Source: an uncultured Rhodospirillaceae bacterium
GTDB taxonomy: Bacteria; Pseudomonadota; Alphaproteobacteria; Azospirillales; Azospirillaceae
Length of the DNA: 64,000 nt
Direction: 5' to 3'
Assembly (NCBI GenBank): GCA_937927415.1
Contig: CALBDS010000061.1
Span: 124,001 to 188,000 of the forward strand
The notes beneath the pieces were generated by a model. It was not told the DNA's origin, made no database searches, and was given only the letters and a program-made list of their open reading frames with translations. How positions within the stretch are numbered: the stretch's first letter is position 1; the number at the start of each line of letters is the position of its first letter. Below are positions 7,802 to 17,400 of the stretch, piece by piece. The position numbers and the translations under genes were made by a program.

Positions 7802-8897
7802 CTAGGCCCGGAACTCCCGCCCGGACAACCGCTTTCTTGAAAGACTTCTCGAGCGCCGTGTAGCTGACCGTGTTAAGCGGCAGTCCCCGCCCCCGCGCGT
7901 CGAGTCTCTGGAACAGGTGAGCATCGCGGTCCGACGGAATAAATTCATAGCGCAAGTAGTCCTTGAGAGCGTCCCAGAACGCCGACTTGAGGGGCTCCCA
8001 GAGGTAGACGGCGCTCATCGTCCGCCCCTTGAACCGAAGGCGTGAGGAGTCGGGCATCTCGCGACCGAACCGGCGCATCTCTGGATCGATGACCCACAGC
8101 TTGCCCGCGGCAGCGTCGATGTCGGAGATCAGAATGTTCAGGGGTTCCGTGGGCCGCAGGCCACCGGCCGCCAAGCAGGCCCAATAGGCCTTATCCCGGT
8201 AGCTGGTCGCCTGAGCCAGCAGATCGGCGATCCGGTCCAGCGGAAACTCGCGATCAACGAGGTCAATCTGCACGCCACCCTTGATCGGGTTCCGCAAGCC
8301 CCGTGGGCGTTCCAGTTCCGGCCGGACCCGAACGACCGCACCTACAAGACTGTGCTGCTTGAACGCCTGCTTCTGGCGCCATCCCCACTGCTCGGAGCCG
8401 TCGACCGTCCGGAAGACCGAGGCCAAATCCTCCCACGCCGGGTCGAGTCCGGCGGCCCGAAGTGCATGGAGCACCTTATTGGCCTCATCCTTCGCGACTT
8501 GGAGAAAAAAGTTGATGGCGGCGACCACCGGAACGATGCTGCCATACGCGAGCCCGATCGGCAGGCCGACGCTGGTCGCGTAGGCGACCTGCATCTCCCG
8601 CGGCACTGCCTCAGACCACACGCGCGGTGTGGCACCATCGCGCAAGAAGAGCGGATAGGCGTCGATGACGTCGGCGATGTGGTCGGCCGTCGCCGCGGTT
8701 CCAAGAGCCCGGAACTCGGTGAGGAAATCCAAGAACCGGGCGACCGCGGATGTGTAGCGATCCTTGGTGGATGCCCGGACGGCCTTTCTATCGAGCGCCC
8801 GCAGGTACGCCGTGTACGGCTTGAACTCATGGCCGTCGTCGTCCACCAGCAGGTGCCCACCCGGCCCCGGGACCCGCGTGAAGTGCTTCAACGCCAC
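7802..8897 (-). pseudogene. Tyrosine recombinase/integrase truncated by the IS
   Basis: From a GTG start at 8897 (GGGGAG upstream), about 365 residues of a phage-type tyrosine recombinase are readable on the minus strand. There is an N-terminal SAM-like core-binding domain (STKDRYTSAVARFLDFL) and the first catalytic box AAGGLRPTEPLNI with the conserved Arg. The frame meets the insertion sequence at 7801, right after the helix leading to the HxxR box. The last ~60 residues of the open frame come from IS DNA, and the His-Arg and Tyr catalytic motifs are absent. The enzyme is therefore inactive. The missing 3' part is not found on the far side of the IS, where intact arsH ends, so it was deleted rather than merely split. 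Confidence 0.85.
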
Positions 8898-9041
8898 GAT
8901 CGCACTCCCCTTCCTTGGAGCTTAGTGTGGTGAGCCCGGCATATGGCTGTCCCAGCAAGCCCTGCCGCACCAGGACCCAAAATGCCATAGTCAGGAAAAT
9001 TTTACCATAATGACAACCGAATTAGGACTATAGGCTCGTCA

Positions 9042-9308
9042 CTATACCTTTGGATCGTTCGGAACGGCGATCCCTCCCGCCACAGACAACACGCGATCGC
9101 ACCAAGTCGGGCAGGGAAGCGCCTCTCGCAGCAACAACCCGGTAGCAATAATAAAACTTCCATCCAACTCAGTCATATCATAGATAACCCGATCAATCGC
9201 ACCTGTCAACGAGCTATATACATGAGCAATGTCCGCGTTATGCGCTGAATTATTCCTTGTCAACTTTGGAAAGCTCCGCATTATGCCGATAATATTGCTT
9301 GCATCCAC
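9042..9308 (-). CDS. Hypothetical protein in an AT-rich patch
   Basis: 88-residue open frame (start MDASNIIGIMRSF) in the only clearly AT-rich stretch of the accessory region, using codons such as ATA and AAT that are rare in neighbouring genes. No domain or motif is recognised, there is no signal peptide or membrane segment, and no clear ribosome site precedes the ATG. One arm of a 19-bp direct repeat lies inside its 5' part. It may be a small cargo gene of the mobile region, a decayed fragment, or a chance frame. Confidence 0.3.
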   Translation of the reverse strand: MDASNIIGIMRSFPKLTRNNSAHNADIAHVYSSLTGAIDRVIYDMTELDGSFIIATGLLLREALPCPTWCDRVLSVAGGIAVPNDPKV

Positions 9309-9349
9309 CTCAAGACACCGGACTAATGCGATTATTCCTTGTCAACTTT
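9249..9349. repeat. 19-bp perfect direct repeat, two copies
   Basis: ATTATTCCTTGTCAACTTT occurs at 9249-9267 and again at 9331-9349, 82 bp apart, in the AT-rich segment between the broken recombinase and the trxB remnant. Flanks are unrelated. It could be a duplicated attachment core, a recombinase arm-type site or a local duplication. Confidence 0.7.
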
Positions 9350-9598
9350 AGTCCGTAGCCGGACACCTGCCTGCGCGAAACGGCAGCCATGCGCCGCCAC
9401 ACGGAGCGTGCCGCACTCCTTCGCTGGAGGTCAGGGATGGGAGATGATGCCGCGGATGGCTATTGAATGCGCAACGCCGGGTTGGACGGCCCCACGCTAT
9501 AATGACATGCAAAAACCGTTAGTGGCGCTGTATGCTGATCCGTGGAGCCGCAACCGGACACCGAGGTTTCAATGCGCACAAGGAATTGGTTGAGGGAA
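9350..9598. other. Non-coding junction DNA between the recombinase region and the trxB remnant
   Basis: GC-rich again, without a recognisable gene. An open frame at 9339-9593 resembles no family. A TATAAT lies near 9500. The right edge at about 9598 is where homology to trxB starts abruptly, so this is the terminal part of the inserted block. No insertion-sequence end could be recognised here. Confidence 0.4.
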
Positions 9599-9709
9599 GC
9601 CGCCGGCGACGTGAAGGATAAGGTCTTCCGCCAGGCGGTGACCGCCGCCGGCATGGGATGCATGGCCGCACTGGAGGTCGAAAAGTTCCTGATGAGCCAG
9701 GAAGGCTGA
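9599..9709 (+). pseudogene. trxB: 3' remnant of thioredoxin reductase gene trxB
   Basis: The last 36 codons and stop of a thioredoxin reductase: AAGDVKDKVFRQAVTAAG, then GMGCMAALEVEKFL. This is the conserved FAD-binding C-terminal segment of TrxB. Immediately upstream the frame continues only into unrelated sequence (RTRNWLRE instead of the usual GVF), so the first ~90% of the gene is absent. It marks the right-hand border between the arsenic/recombinase block and backbone DNA. The 5' part may lie beyond the left end of the window, or may have been lost. Confidence 0.85.
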
Positions 9710-9845
9710 GGGACCGCCCGCGCGGGGGTGCGGCGCATGCCCACCCCCCGGCGATTTCAATGGCGTGTTTCGGTTGCCGTGCCACACTGACGGGCCGGTG
9801 GCGGGCCAGCCACCGCGAAACAGGATAACGGACAGGCGGATCACC

Positions 9846-10553
9846 ATGCCGATCACCATGAACGTGACGCTTCGCACCCTGAACGTAACGCTTCGCACCC
9901 TGACGGCGGCGGCCGCCGTGGCGCTGGGAAGTGTCTGCGCGCTGGCGGCGGACGCACCGGCGGGCCAGCCCGCCGCCCTGGTGGAGGATATCTCCGGCAC
10001 CCTTCCCGGCGTGCAGCCCATGGACTATCTCGGCACCGGGCAAACGGTGTCGCTGGCCTCGGGACAGGTGCTCAGCCTCAGCTACCTGGCGTCCTGCGTC
10101 ACCGAAACCATCACCGGCGGCACCGTGACGGTGGGGGTCAGGGAATCGGCGGTGGCCGGCGGCATGGTCGAACGCGCCACCCTGCCGTGCGACGGCGGCA
10201 AGCTGCTGCTGTCCGCCAACGAGGCGGGCAAGGCCGGGGTCACCGTGTTCCGCAGCGTGCCGGTCATCCTGCCCGGCACCAAGCCCAACCCGCAATTCAC
10301 CCTGTTCAAGACCCGCCCGATGCTGCTGGTGTCCGCCCCCGGCCCGGTGACCTTCGAACGGCTGGACAGCGAGGCGGCGGACCTGACCGTCGATGTGGCC
10401 GGTACCAGCCTGGACATGGCCAAGAGCGGCATCGCCCTGGCGCCCGGCGGTCTGTACAAGGTGACGGCCGCCGGCAAATCCCTGATCGTGCAGATCGACC
10501 CGCAGGCAAAGGACGAGGGCGGCCCCGCACTGGGCCGGCTGCTGCGCTTCTGA
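9846..10553 (+). CDS. Secreted protein of unknown function (FecR-like, weak), first gene of the cyclase/TPS operon
   Basis: 235-residue protein with a signal peptide (hydrophobic LTAAAAVALGSVCALAA) and a beta-rich mature part (LGTGQTVSLASGQVLSLSYL; GGTVTVGVRES). Such patterns occur in periplasmic FecR-like domains often found beside CHASE2 proteins, but the similarity is weak and the function is unassigned. Two Cys (in YLASCVTE and TLPCDGG) may form a disulfide. The ATG at 9846 precedes a tandemly duplicated signal-peptide segment. Its stop overlaps the next start (TGATG at 10551-10555), tying it to the CHASE2 cyclase; a partner role, such as a periplasmic ligand for CHASE2, is plausible. Confidence 0.75.
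   Translation: MPITMNVTLRTLNVTLRTLTAAAAVALGSVCALAADAPAGQPAALVEDISGTLPGVQPMDYLGTGQTVSLASGQVLSLSYLASCVTETITGGTVTVGVRESAVAGGMVERATLPCDGGKLLLSANEAGKAGVTVFRSVPVILPGTKPNPQFTLFKTRPMLLVSAPGPVTFERLDSEAADLTVDVAGTSLDMAKSGIALAPGGLYKVTAAGKSLIVQIDPQAKDEGGPALGRLLRF
9861..9902 (+). repeat. 21-bp tandem duplication inside the signal peptide
   Basis: Two adjacent 21-bp units (9861-9881 and 9882-9902) differ at one base and encode NVTLRTL twice, in frame, just before the hydrophobic core of the export signal. It lengthens the N-region of the signal peptide without breaking the gene. Confidence 0.9.
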
Positions 10554-12733
10554 TGCCGGCGGGGGGCCGGGCCATGGGGCGGACGCTGCGGCTGCTGGTG
10601 GCCGGGGTGGCGGCGGCGCTGGCGGCGACGCTGGTGACGATGGCCCTGTACGGCCCGTTGCAGGGTCCGGGGATCGACTCCCTTTATCTGCTGCGCGAAT
10701 TGATCTATGGCCCGGAGCCGGCCCCGGCGGGGACGCCGGTGGTGGTGGTCGGGATCGACGAGGAAACCTACCGCCGCGCCCCCTTCGCCGGCACGCCGCA
10801 AGCCCTGTGGGCGCCCAAGGTGGGGGCGGTGGTGACCGCGCTGCACCAGGGCGGGGCCAAGGTCATCGGCGTCGATCTCATTCAGCCGACCTCGGTGGAA
10901 ACGCTCATTCCGGGGTTCGAGCGGGATTACCTGCTGGCGCTGCGCGGGGCGGCACGGGCGGGGGCGCTGGTGCTGGCCAAGGTGCAGCATCAACAGGAAC
11001 CGCTGCTGCCCTACCGCGGCCATGCCATTGCGGTGGGCGGTGCCGCTAACATCCGTTCCGTCAATCTGGTGGAGGATCCCGACGGGGTGCTGCGGCGGGT
11101 GCCGCTGACCCTGGACGTAACCGGACCCGACGGGAAACCGCGGCCCGAAGCCGCCTTCGCCATCGAGATTGCCGCCCGCGCCCTGGGCACTCCCCTGGAA
11201 CGGGGGGCGGACGGGCGCGTGTCCATCGGCGGCTACGCCATTCCCGGCAGCAACGGCGACACGCTGCTGGTCAACCACCCCACCGCCGCCGGGGCCATCC
11301 CCACCTATTCCCTGGGCGACCTGCTGGCCTGCGCCGAAGCCGGCAACGCCGATTATTTCCAGAAGAACTTCGCCGGAAAGGTGGTGCTGGTCGGCACGGT
11401 GCTGGATGTGGAGGACCGCAAGCTGTCCTCCAACCGCTGGGTGACCAAGCCGGAGGGGTTGGGCCTGCCCGACCGCTGCACCCTGCCGGTGATGAGCGAC
11501 CTGTACCGCACCGACCTGCGCCGCGACACCATCCCCGGCGTGTTCATCCACGCCGCCGCCATCGGCAACGTCATCGCCCGCAACGCCCTGGCCGAGGTGG
11601 ACCGCGACACCGCCGCCGGGCTGGTGCTGCTGGTCGCCGCGGCGGCGGCTGTCCTGACCCTGGCCGCGGCACCGCTGCCCGCCGGGGTGGGGCTGCTGCT
11701 GGTGCTGGGGGCGTGGTGCGGGGCGGCGGTGGTGGCGTTCCACGGCGGCACGGTGCTGCCGCTGCTCCAGGGCGTGGTGGCGGCGGCGCTGGCCTTTCCG
11801 CTGCTGCTGCTGTTCCGCTTCGCGGTGCTGGACCGCGACCAGCGCCAGATCCGGCAGGCGTTCAGGCTGTACCTGCCCGGCCCCCTGATCGACGAGATGA
11901 TCGCGTCGGGACAGTCGCCGCAACTGGGCGGGGAAAACCGCGACGTCTCCATCATGTTCTGCGACATCGCCGGCTTCACCAAGATGTCGGAGGGCATGGA
12001 CCCGGAAAAGCTGGTGTCGATCCTGAACCGCTATTTCACCGTGATGACCGACATCATCGAAGAACACGGCGGTTTCGTGGACAAATACATCGGCGATGCG
12101 GTTCTGGCGGTGTTCGGCGCCCCCTATCGCACCACCAACCACGCCCGCGCGGCGGTGGACGCCGCCATCGCCATGGCCCGCGCCCTGACGGAGGATCCCA
12201 CCCTGCTGGCCGCGGACAACGGCCCGCGCGGGTCCAACCGCACCGGCATCGCCACCGGCGTGGCGCTGATCGGCAACATCGGTTCCCCCCGCCGCTTCAA
12301 CTACACGGTGATGGGCGACACCGCCAATCTGGCATCCCGTCTGGAAGGGGCGAACAAGGCCTATGGCACCGCCCTGATGGTCAGCGGCGAGACGATGGCG
12401 CTCTACGGCGATCCCGGCGCCTTCCGCGAGCTGGACACGGTGCGCGTGGTCGGGCGGCACGAGCCGGTGACGGTCTATGAACCCCTTTCCCCCGAACGCC
12501 GGGCCGACCCGGTGGACACCGCCCGCCGCGCCGCCTATGCCCAGGCGCTGGCCCTGTGGCGCACCGGCCGCTTCGCCGAGGCCGCCGAGGGCTTCGCCGC
12601 CCTGGCCCCCCACGACAAGGCCGCCGCGGCCATGGAACGCAAGGCGCGCAGGCACGCCGCCCAGCAGCAGGCGGAACCGGCCCAATCCCAGCCCACCGCC
12701 TGGGCCGGGGTCACCGCCCTGACCGAGAAGTGA
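10553..12733 (+). CDS. CHASE2-domain class III adenylate cyclase
   Basis: 726-residue membrane sensor enzyme that should make cAMP. There is one N-terminal membrane helix, a large extracytoplasmic CHASE2 domain (about residues 35-355: VVVVGIDEETYRR; GVDLIQPTSVETL; GVFIHAAAIGNVI), three closely spaced membrane helices, and a class III cyclase domain (about 460-640). The metal-binding Asp are D471 (FCDIAGFT) and D515 (IGDAVLAVFG). The adenine-selecting pair looks like K511 and D589, and N592/R596 complete the site, so an adenylate rather than guanylate cyclase is expected. The start at 10553 overlaps the previous stop; 10574 is an alternative. It ends 2 bp before the TpsB gene, implying that cAMP signalling and secretion are co-expressed. 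Confidence 0.92.
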   Translation: MPAGGRAMGRTLRLLVAGVAAALAATLVTMALYGPLQGPGIDSLYLLRELIYGPEPAPAGTPVVVVGIDEETYRRAPFAGTPQALWAPKVGAVVTALHQGGAKVIGVDLIQPTSVETLIPGFERDYLLALRGAARAGALVLAKVQHQQEPLLPYRGHAIAVGGAANIRSVNLVEDPDGVLRRVPLTLDVTGPDGKPRPEAAFAIEIAARALGTPLERGADGRVSIGGYAIPGSNGDTLLVNHPTAAGAIPTYSLGDLLACAEAGNADYFQKNFAGKVVLVGTVLDVEDRKLSSNRWVTKPEGLGLPDRCTLPVMSDLYRTDLRRDTIPGVFIHAAAIGNVIARNALAEVDRDTAAGLVLLVAAAAAVLTLAAAPLPAGVGLLLVLGAWCGAAVVAFHGGTVLPLLQGVVAAALAFPLLLLFRFAVLDRDQRQIRQAFRLYLPGPLIDEMIASGQSPQLGGENRDVSIMFCDIAGFTKMSEGMDPEKLVSILNRYFTVMTDIIEEHGGFVDKYIGDAVLAVFGAPYRTTNHARAAVDAAIAMARALTEDPTLLAADNGPRGSNRTGIATGVALIGNIGSPRRFNYTVMGDTANLASRLEGANKAYGTALMVSGETMALYGDPGAFRELDTVRVVGRHEPVTVYEPLSPERRADPVDTARRAAYAQALALWRTGRFAEAAEGFAALAPHDKAAAAMERKARRHAAQQQAEPAQSQPTAWAGVTALTEK

Positions 12734-12735
12734 CG

Positions 12736-14424
12736 ATGGCCGCCCGCCGCCGGCTTCCCTGTCTGGCCGCGGCCGTCCTGCTGGGGGCGTTCCCGGCGGT
12801 GGCCCAGACGGTGCCGCCCGCCCTGCCCCCCTCCCTCGACCCCAACCGGCTGGAGCAGCGGTTCACCACCCCGGCGGAACCGCAGTCCCAGCCCGAAATC
12901 GAGATGCCCGCCCCGGAACAGGCGCCGCCGCCCAAGGATGCCGGGCGTATCGCCCTGACGCTGACGGCGGTGGAGGTGTCGGGCAACAGCGTCTATGACA
13001 CCGACGCATTGCGCCCGCTGTGGGAAGGGTTGCTGAACCGCCCGGTGACGCTGGCCGACATCTACGCCGTGCGCGATGCCATCACCGCCAAATACCGCAA
13101 CGACGGCTATGTGCTGTCGCAGGCCATCGTGCCGGCCCAGCGCATCCGTGGCGGTGCCGTGCGGCTGGAGGTGGTGGAGGGCTTCGTCCATGACGTGGTG
13201 ATCCGGGGCGAGGCCGTTGACCGTCTGGGCCTGCTCCAGCGGATGGGGGAAAAGATCAGGGCGTCCCGCCCCTTGCGCATGGATGTGATGGAACGCTACG
13301 TGATGCTGGCCGACGACCTGCCCGGTGTCGCCGTGCGCACGGTGCTGGAACCGGCCAAGGGGGTGCCCGGCGGTTCCATCCTGACGCTGACGCTGGAACG
13401 CACGCCGTTTTCCGGCTTCGCGGCGGTGGACAACCGCGGTACCCGGTCCATGGGGCGGCATCAGATCACCACCTCCGCCACCGCCGAAGACCAGTTGGGC
13501 CTGTTCGAGCGCACCACCCTTCAGGGCATCGTCACGGCGCAGGTGCGGGAAATGCGCTATCTCGACGCCGCCCATTCCATCCCGGTGGATGCCGAAGGCA
13601 CCATGATCGATCTGGGCGTCCGCCGGTCCTGGTCGCGCCCCGGCGACACGCTGAAATCCCTGGACCTGTCCAGCCTGACCACCACCACGCGGATCGGCGT
13701 GACCCATCCCTTCCTGCGCAGCCGGGCGGAAACCCTGCGGGGGGAAGCGTCGTTCACCGTGCGCGACAGCCGCACCCTGCTGCTGGGGCAGGATTATTCC
13801 GAAGACCGGCTGCGCATCGCCGCCATCGCCCTGTCCTATGACGTGTCGGACGGCTGGGACGGGACCAACCTGCTTCAGGTCCAACTGTCCAAGGGGTTGG
13901 GGATCCTCGATCCCACCCACAGCGGTTCGTCCGGCCTGACCCGCAGCGGCGGCCGGGCCGATTTCCGCAAGATCACCGCCAGCGCCCAGCGCAACCAGAA
14001 GGTCACCGACACCGTGACCATCGTCGCCGCCGGCGAAGGTCAGTACAGCCCCGATCAACTTTTGTCTTCCGAAGAGTTCGGTATCGGCGGCAAGATCTAT
14101 GGCCGGGCCTTCGATTCGTCGGAAATCACCGGCGACAACGGTTTTTCCACCCGGACGGAGGCGCAGTATCTGATCCCCGCCCCCGCTTCGGGACTCGATT
14201 ACGTCATGCTCTACGGATTTGCCGATTACGGCGTGGTGTGGAATTACGAAAGGGGCAGCCGCCACGGGCGCCGGTCCCTGGCATCGTCCGGGGCGGGGGT
14301 CCGGCTTGGGCTGCTGGACCGGCTTTACGGCACGGTGGAGGTGGCAAAACCCTTCCTGCGCACCCCGGATGCCGCCGACGACCGCAAGGCCCGCGTGTTC
14401 TTCACCCTCTCCACCCGTTTCTGA
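12736..14424 (+). CDS. TpsB outer-membrane transporter of a two-partner secretion system (ShlB/FhaC/HecB family)
   Basis: 562-residue outer-membrane protein with a signal peptide (MAARRRLPCLAAAVLLGAF, cleavage near VAQ) and a Pro-rich plug/linker. POTRA domains start at about residue 75 (ALTLTAVEVSGNSVYDTDAL; VEGFVHDVVIRGEA). The 16-strand beta-barrel ends in the typical terminal aromatic (LSTRF). Length and order match the family. It would pass the TpsA exoprotein encoded 26 bp downstream through the outer membrane. It starts directly after the cyclase stop, so all four genes look like one transcription unit. Confidence 0.93.
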   Translation: MAARRRLPCLAAAVLLGAFPAVAQTVPPALPPSLDPNRLEQRFTTPAEPQSQPEIEMPAPEQAPPPKDAGRIALTLTAVEVSGNSVYDTDALRPLWEGLLNRPVTLADIYAVRDAITAKYRNDGYVLSQAIVPAQRIRGGAVRLEVVEGFVHDVVIRGEAVDRLGLLQRMGEKIRASRPLRMDVMERYVMLADDLPGVAVRTVLEPAKGVPGGSILTLTLERTPFSGFAAVDNRGTRSMGRHQITTSATAEDQLGLFERTTLQGIVTAQVREMRYLDAAHSIPVDAEGTMIDLGVRRSWSRPGDTLKSLDLSSLTTTTRIGVTHPFLRSRAETLRGEASFTVRDSRTLLLGQDYSEDRLRIAAIALSYDVSDGWDGTNLLQVQLSKGLGILDPTHSGSSGLTRSGGRADFRKITASAQRNQKVTDTVTIVAAGEGQYSPDQLLSSEEFGIGGKIYGRAFDSSEITGDNGFSTRTEAQYLIPAPASGLDYVMLYGFADYGVVWNYERGSRHGRRSLASSGAGVRLGLLDRLYGTVEVAKPFLRTPDAADDRKARVFFTLSTRF

Positions 14425-14450
14425 CCACCTCTTATCCCGCCCCCGGCACC

Positions 14451-17400
14451 ATGCGCACCCCACCCCGCCGCCGCCCGTCCGCCCGCAGCCTGTTGCGCGC
14501 GTCCACCGCCCTGGGCGGAGCGGCCGGGCTGCTGCTGGCCGTCCTTGCCGGGATCCGTCCCGCCTGGGCCAACCCCGAGGATGGGCGCGTGGTCGCCGGG
14601 CAGGCGGTGATCGACCGCCCCGCCCCCGACCGGGTGGACATCCGCCAGTCCAGCGACCGGGCGGTGATCGACTGGCAGCGTTTCGGCATCGGCCCCGGCG
14701 AACACACCCGTTTCCAGCAGCCCGGCCCCGGCTCCATCACCCTCAACCGTGTGACCGGCCCCGAGCCGTCGGACATCCTGGGGCGGCTCAGCGCCAACGG
14801 TCAGGTGTGGCTGGTCAATCCCCACGGCATCTTCTTCGGCCCGACGGCGCGGGTGGACGTGGGCGGGCTGCTTGCCACCACCCACGCCATCCGCACCGAT
14901 GACTTCATGGCCGGGCGCTTCGCGTTCGAGGGGCTGTCCGGGGCCACCGCCACGGTGGAGAACGAGGGCAGCATCACCGTCCGCAACGCCGGGCTTGCCG
15001 CCTTCGTCGCCCCCGGTGTGGCCAACCGCGGCACCATCGACGCCCGGCTGGGATCGGTGGAACTGGCGTCGGGCCGGGCGTTCGTGGTGGATCTTTACGG
15101 CGACCAGAAGATCAATCTGGCGATGGACGCCAAGACCGACGCCCGCCCGGTCGGCCGCGACGGCAAGCCGGTCACGGCACTGGTGGAGAATTCCGGCAAG
15201 ATCTTCGCCGACGCCGGGCGCGTGCACCTGTCCGCCGCCGCCGCCCGCGGCATCGTGGACCGGGTGATCGACATGAGCGGCCATGTCCAGGCCCGCTCGG
15301 TGCGCGAGGAGAATGGCGAGATCGTGCTGTCGGGCGACGACGGCGCGGTGGAGGTGGCGGGCACCATCGACGCCCGCGGGACCGCGGCGGGGGAAACCGG
15401 CGGCACCATCACCGTGACCGGCGCCAGCGTGGCCGTGCGCACGGGCGCGCGCCTCGACGTCTCCGGCACCAATGGCGGCGGGGCGGTGCGGGTAGGGGGC
15501 GATGCCATGGGCGGTACGGCCGATGCCGCCACCCTGGCCGCCTACCGCATCCGCCCGGCGCGCAAGCCGGTGCCCCCGGCGCAGACCACGGTGGTGGAGG
15601 CCGGGGCCGCCCTGGCCGCCGACGCCACCACCGCCGGTCCGGGGGGAACGGTGGTGGTGTGGTCGGACGGCGCCACCGCCTTTGCCGGCAGCATCACGGC
15701 AACCGGCGGGCCGCTGGGGGGCGACGGCGGTTTCGTCGAAACATCGGGCAAGGGAACGCTGCAGGCCACCGGCCGCGTGCGCACGGGCGCGCCCGCCGGC
15801 ACGCCGGGGGTGTGGCTGCTGGACCCGAGCGACATCACCGTTTCCAGCGGCGGCGACACCACCCCCATCGGCAGCAGCTATGACCCTGCCACCTCCTCCA
15901 CCATTCATCCCAGCGTGATCGCCGACGCGCTGGCCGCCAACAGCAGCGTGGTGCTGTCCACCGCCGGGGGCAGCGGCGGTTCCGGCATCATCACCATCAG
16001 CGATGCCATCACCAAGACCGCGGGCGGCGATTCCACCCTGACGCTGCGGGCCAACCGGGACATCATCGTCAACGCCGACATCACATCATCGGCGGGCGCG
16101 CTCAGCCTTGTGTTCAATGCCCACGCAACCGGCGACACCTTTCCCGGCCGGGTGCGCATCAACGGCGCCACCATCACCACCAACGGCGGCAGCCTGACCA
16201 TCGGCGGCGGCCTCGACCCCGCCAGCACCGCCGCCATCGGCGGCGGCTCCATCACGGGGGAGGCGAACCGGGGGGTCTACCTCTCCGGTGCTACCATCAC
16301 CACCGGGGGCGGTGCTGTCCGCATCGCCGGCGATGGCGGAACCGACAGCGCCAACGGCACCAACCGCGGCATCGAGATCATCGGCAGCAGCATCACCGCC
16401 ACCGGCGGCACCATCACCCTGGTCGGCCGCGGGGGTGCTTCGTCCGCATCGCAGAATTCCGGCATCGTGCTCGGCTCCGGCGCGTCGATCCAATCGGGGA
16501 CCGGCGCCATCAGCCTGAACGGTACCGGCGGCGACGGCAGCGGCGGCACCACCGATTACGGGATCGAGATGGGCAGCGGTGCCCAGGTGACCACCAACGG
16601 CTCCGCCACCATCAGCCTCCGGGGCATCAACCCGCACACCAGCCAGGGCGGGATCACCGTCGCCAGCACGGGCATCATCGGCGGTTCGCTGGCGTCCGGC
16701 GCCCTGACGCTGGAAGCGGACACCCTGACCATCGACAGCACCGCCACCGTCCAGGGTACCGGCACCCTGACGCTCCGGCCCGCCGATCTGTCGGCCTCGG
16801 TCACGGTCGGGGGCAACACCGGCGCGTTTCCCCTCACCGCGTCCACCCTGGCCGCCCTGGCCGACGGGTTTTCGATGATCCGCATCGGGCGCGACGACAG
16901 CCAGGGCAGCGTGACCATCGCCACCACCGCCTTCAAGGATCCGGTCACCATCGCCAGCGGCGGATCATCGGGGACACTCACCGTCACCGGCGCCCTGTCC
17001 ACCGGAACCGGGTCTGAAGCGGGATCGATCACCCTGCAGGCCGGCGATACCATCACGCTCGACAACGGCAGCAGCATCACCACGCAAAACCGCCCCGTGG
17101 TGCTGAACGCCGCCCGTGGCGGAGCCGGGGCCGTGGTGCTGAACGGGACAAGCATCACCACCAACGGCGGCGCCGTCACCATGGGCGGCGGGGTGCCCGG
17201 CAGCGGGGATACTCCTACCGGCTGGACCGTCGGCACCGCCGCCCACCCCGTCGGGGTTGGCATCGCCAGCAGCACCATTCACACCAGCGGCGGAGCCATC
17301 ACCATCCGCGGCAAGGGGTCAACCACGCAGGACGGCAGCCACGGCATCGCCCTGACCGGCGGCACCACGCTGGACGCCGGAGCCGGTTCGATTTTGCTGG

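Noticed and set aside
7611..8897. Recombinase taken as one intact 428-codon gene
   Set aside because: The last ~60 codons are insertion-sequence DNA, and the HxxR and Tyr motifs are missing.
10082..12685. Long minus-strand frame (867 codons) opposite the cyclase operon, and similar ones at 19113-20942 and 29644-32064
   Set aside because: They are by-products of high GC at third positions; the opposite strand encodes clear families and these frames have low-complexity, Gly/Arg/His-rich translations.
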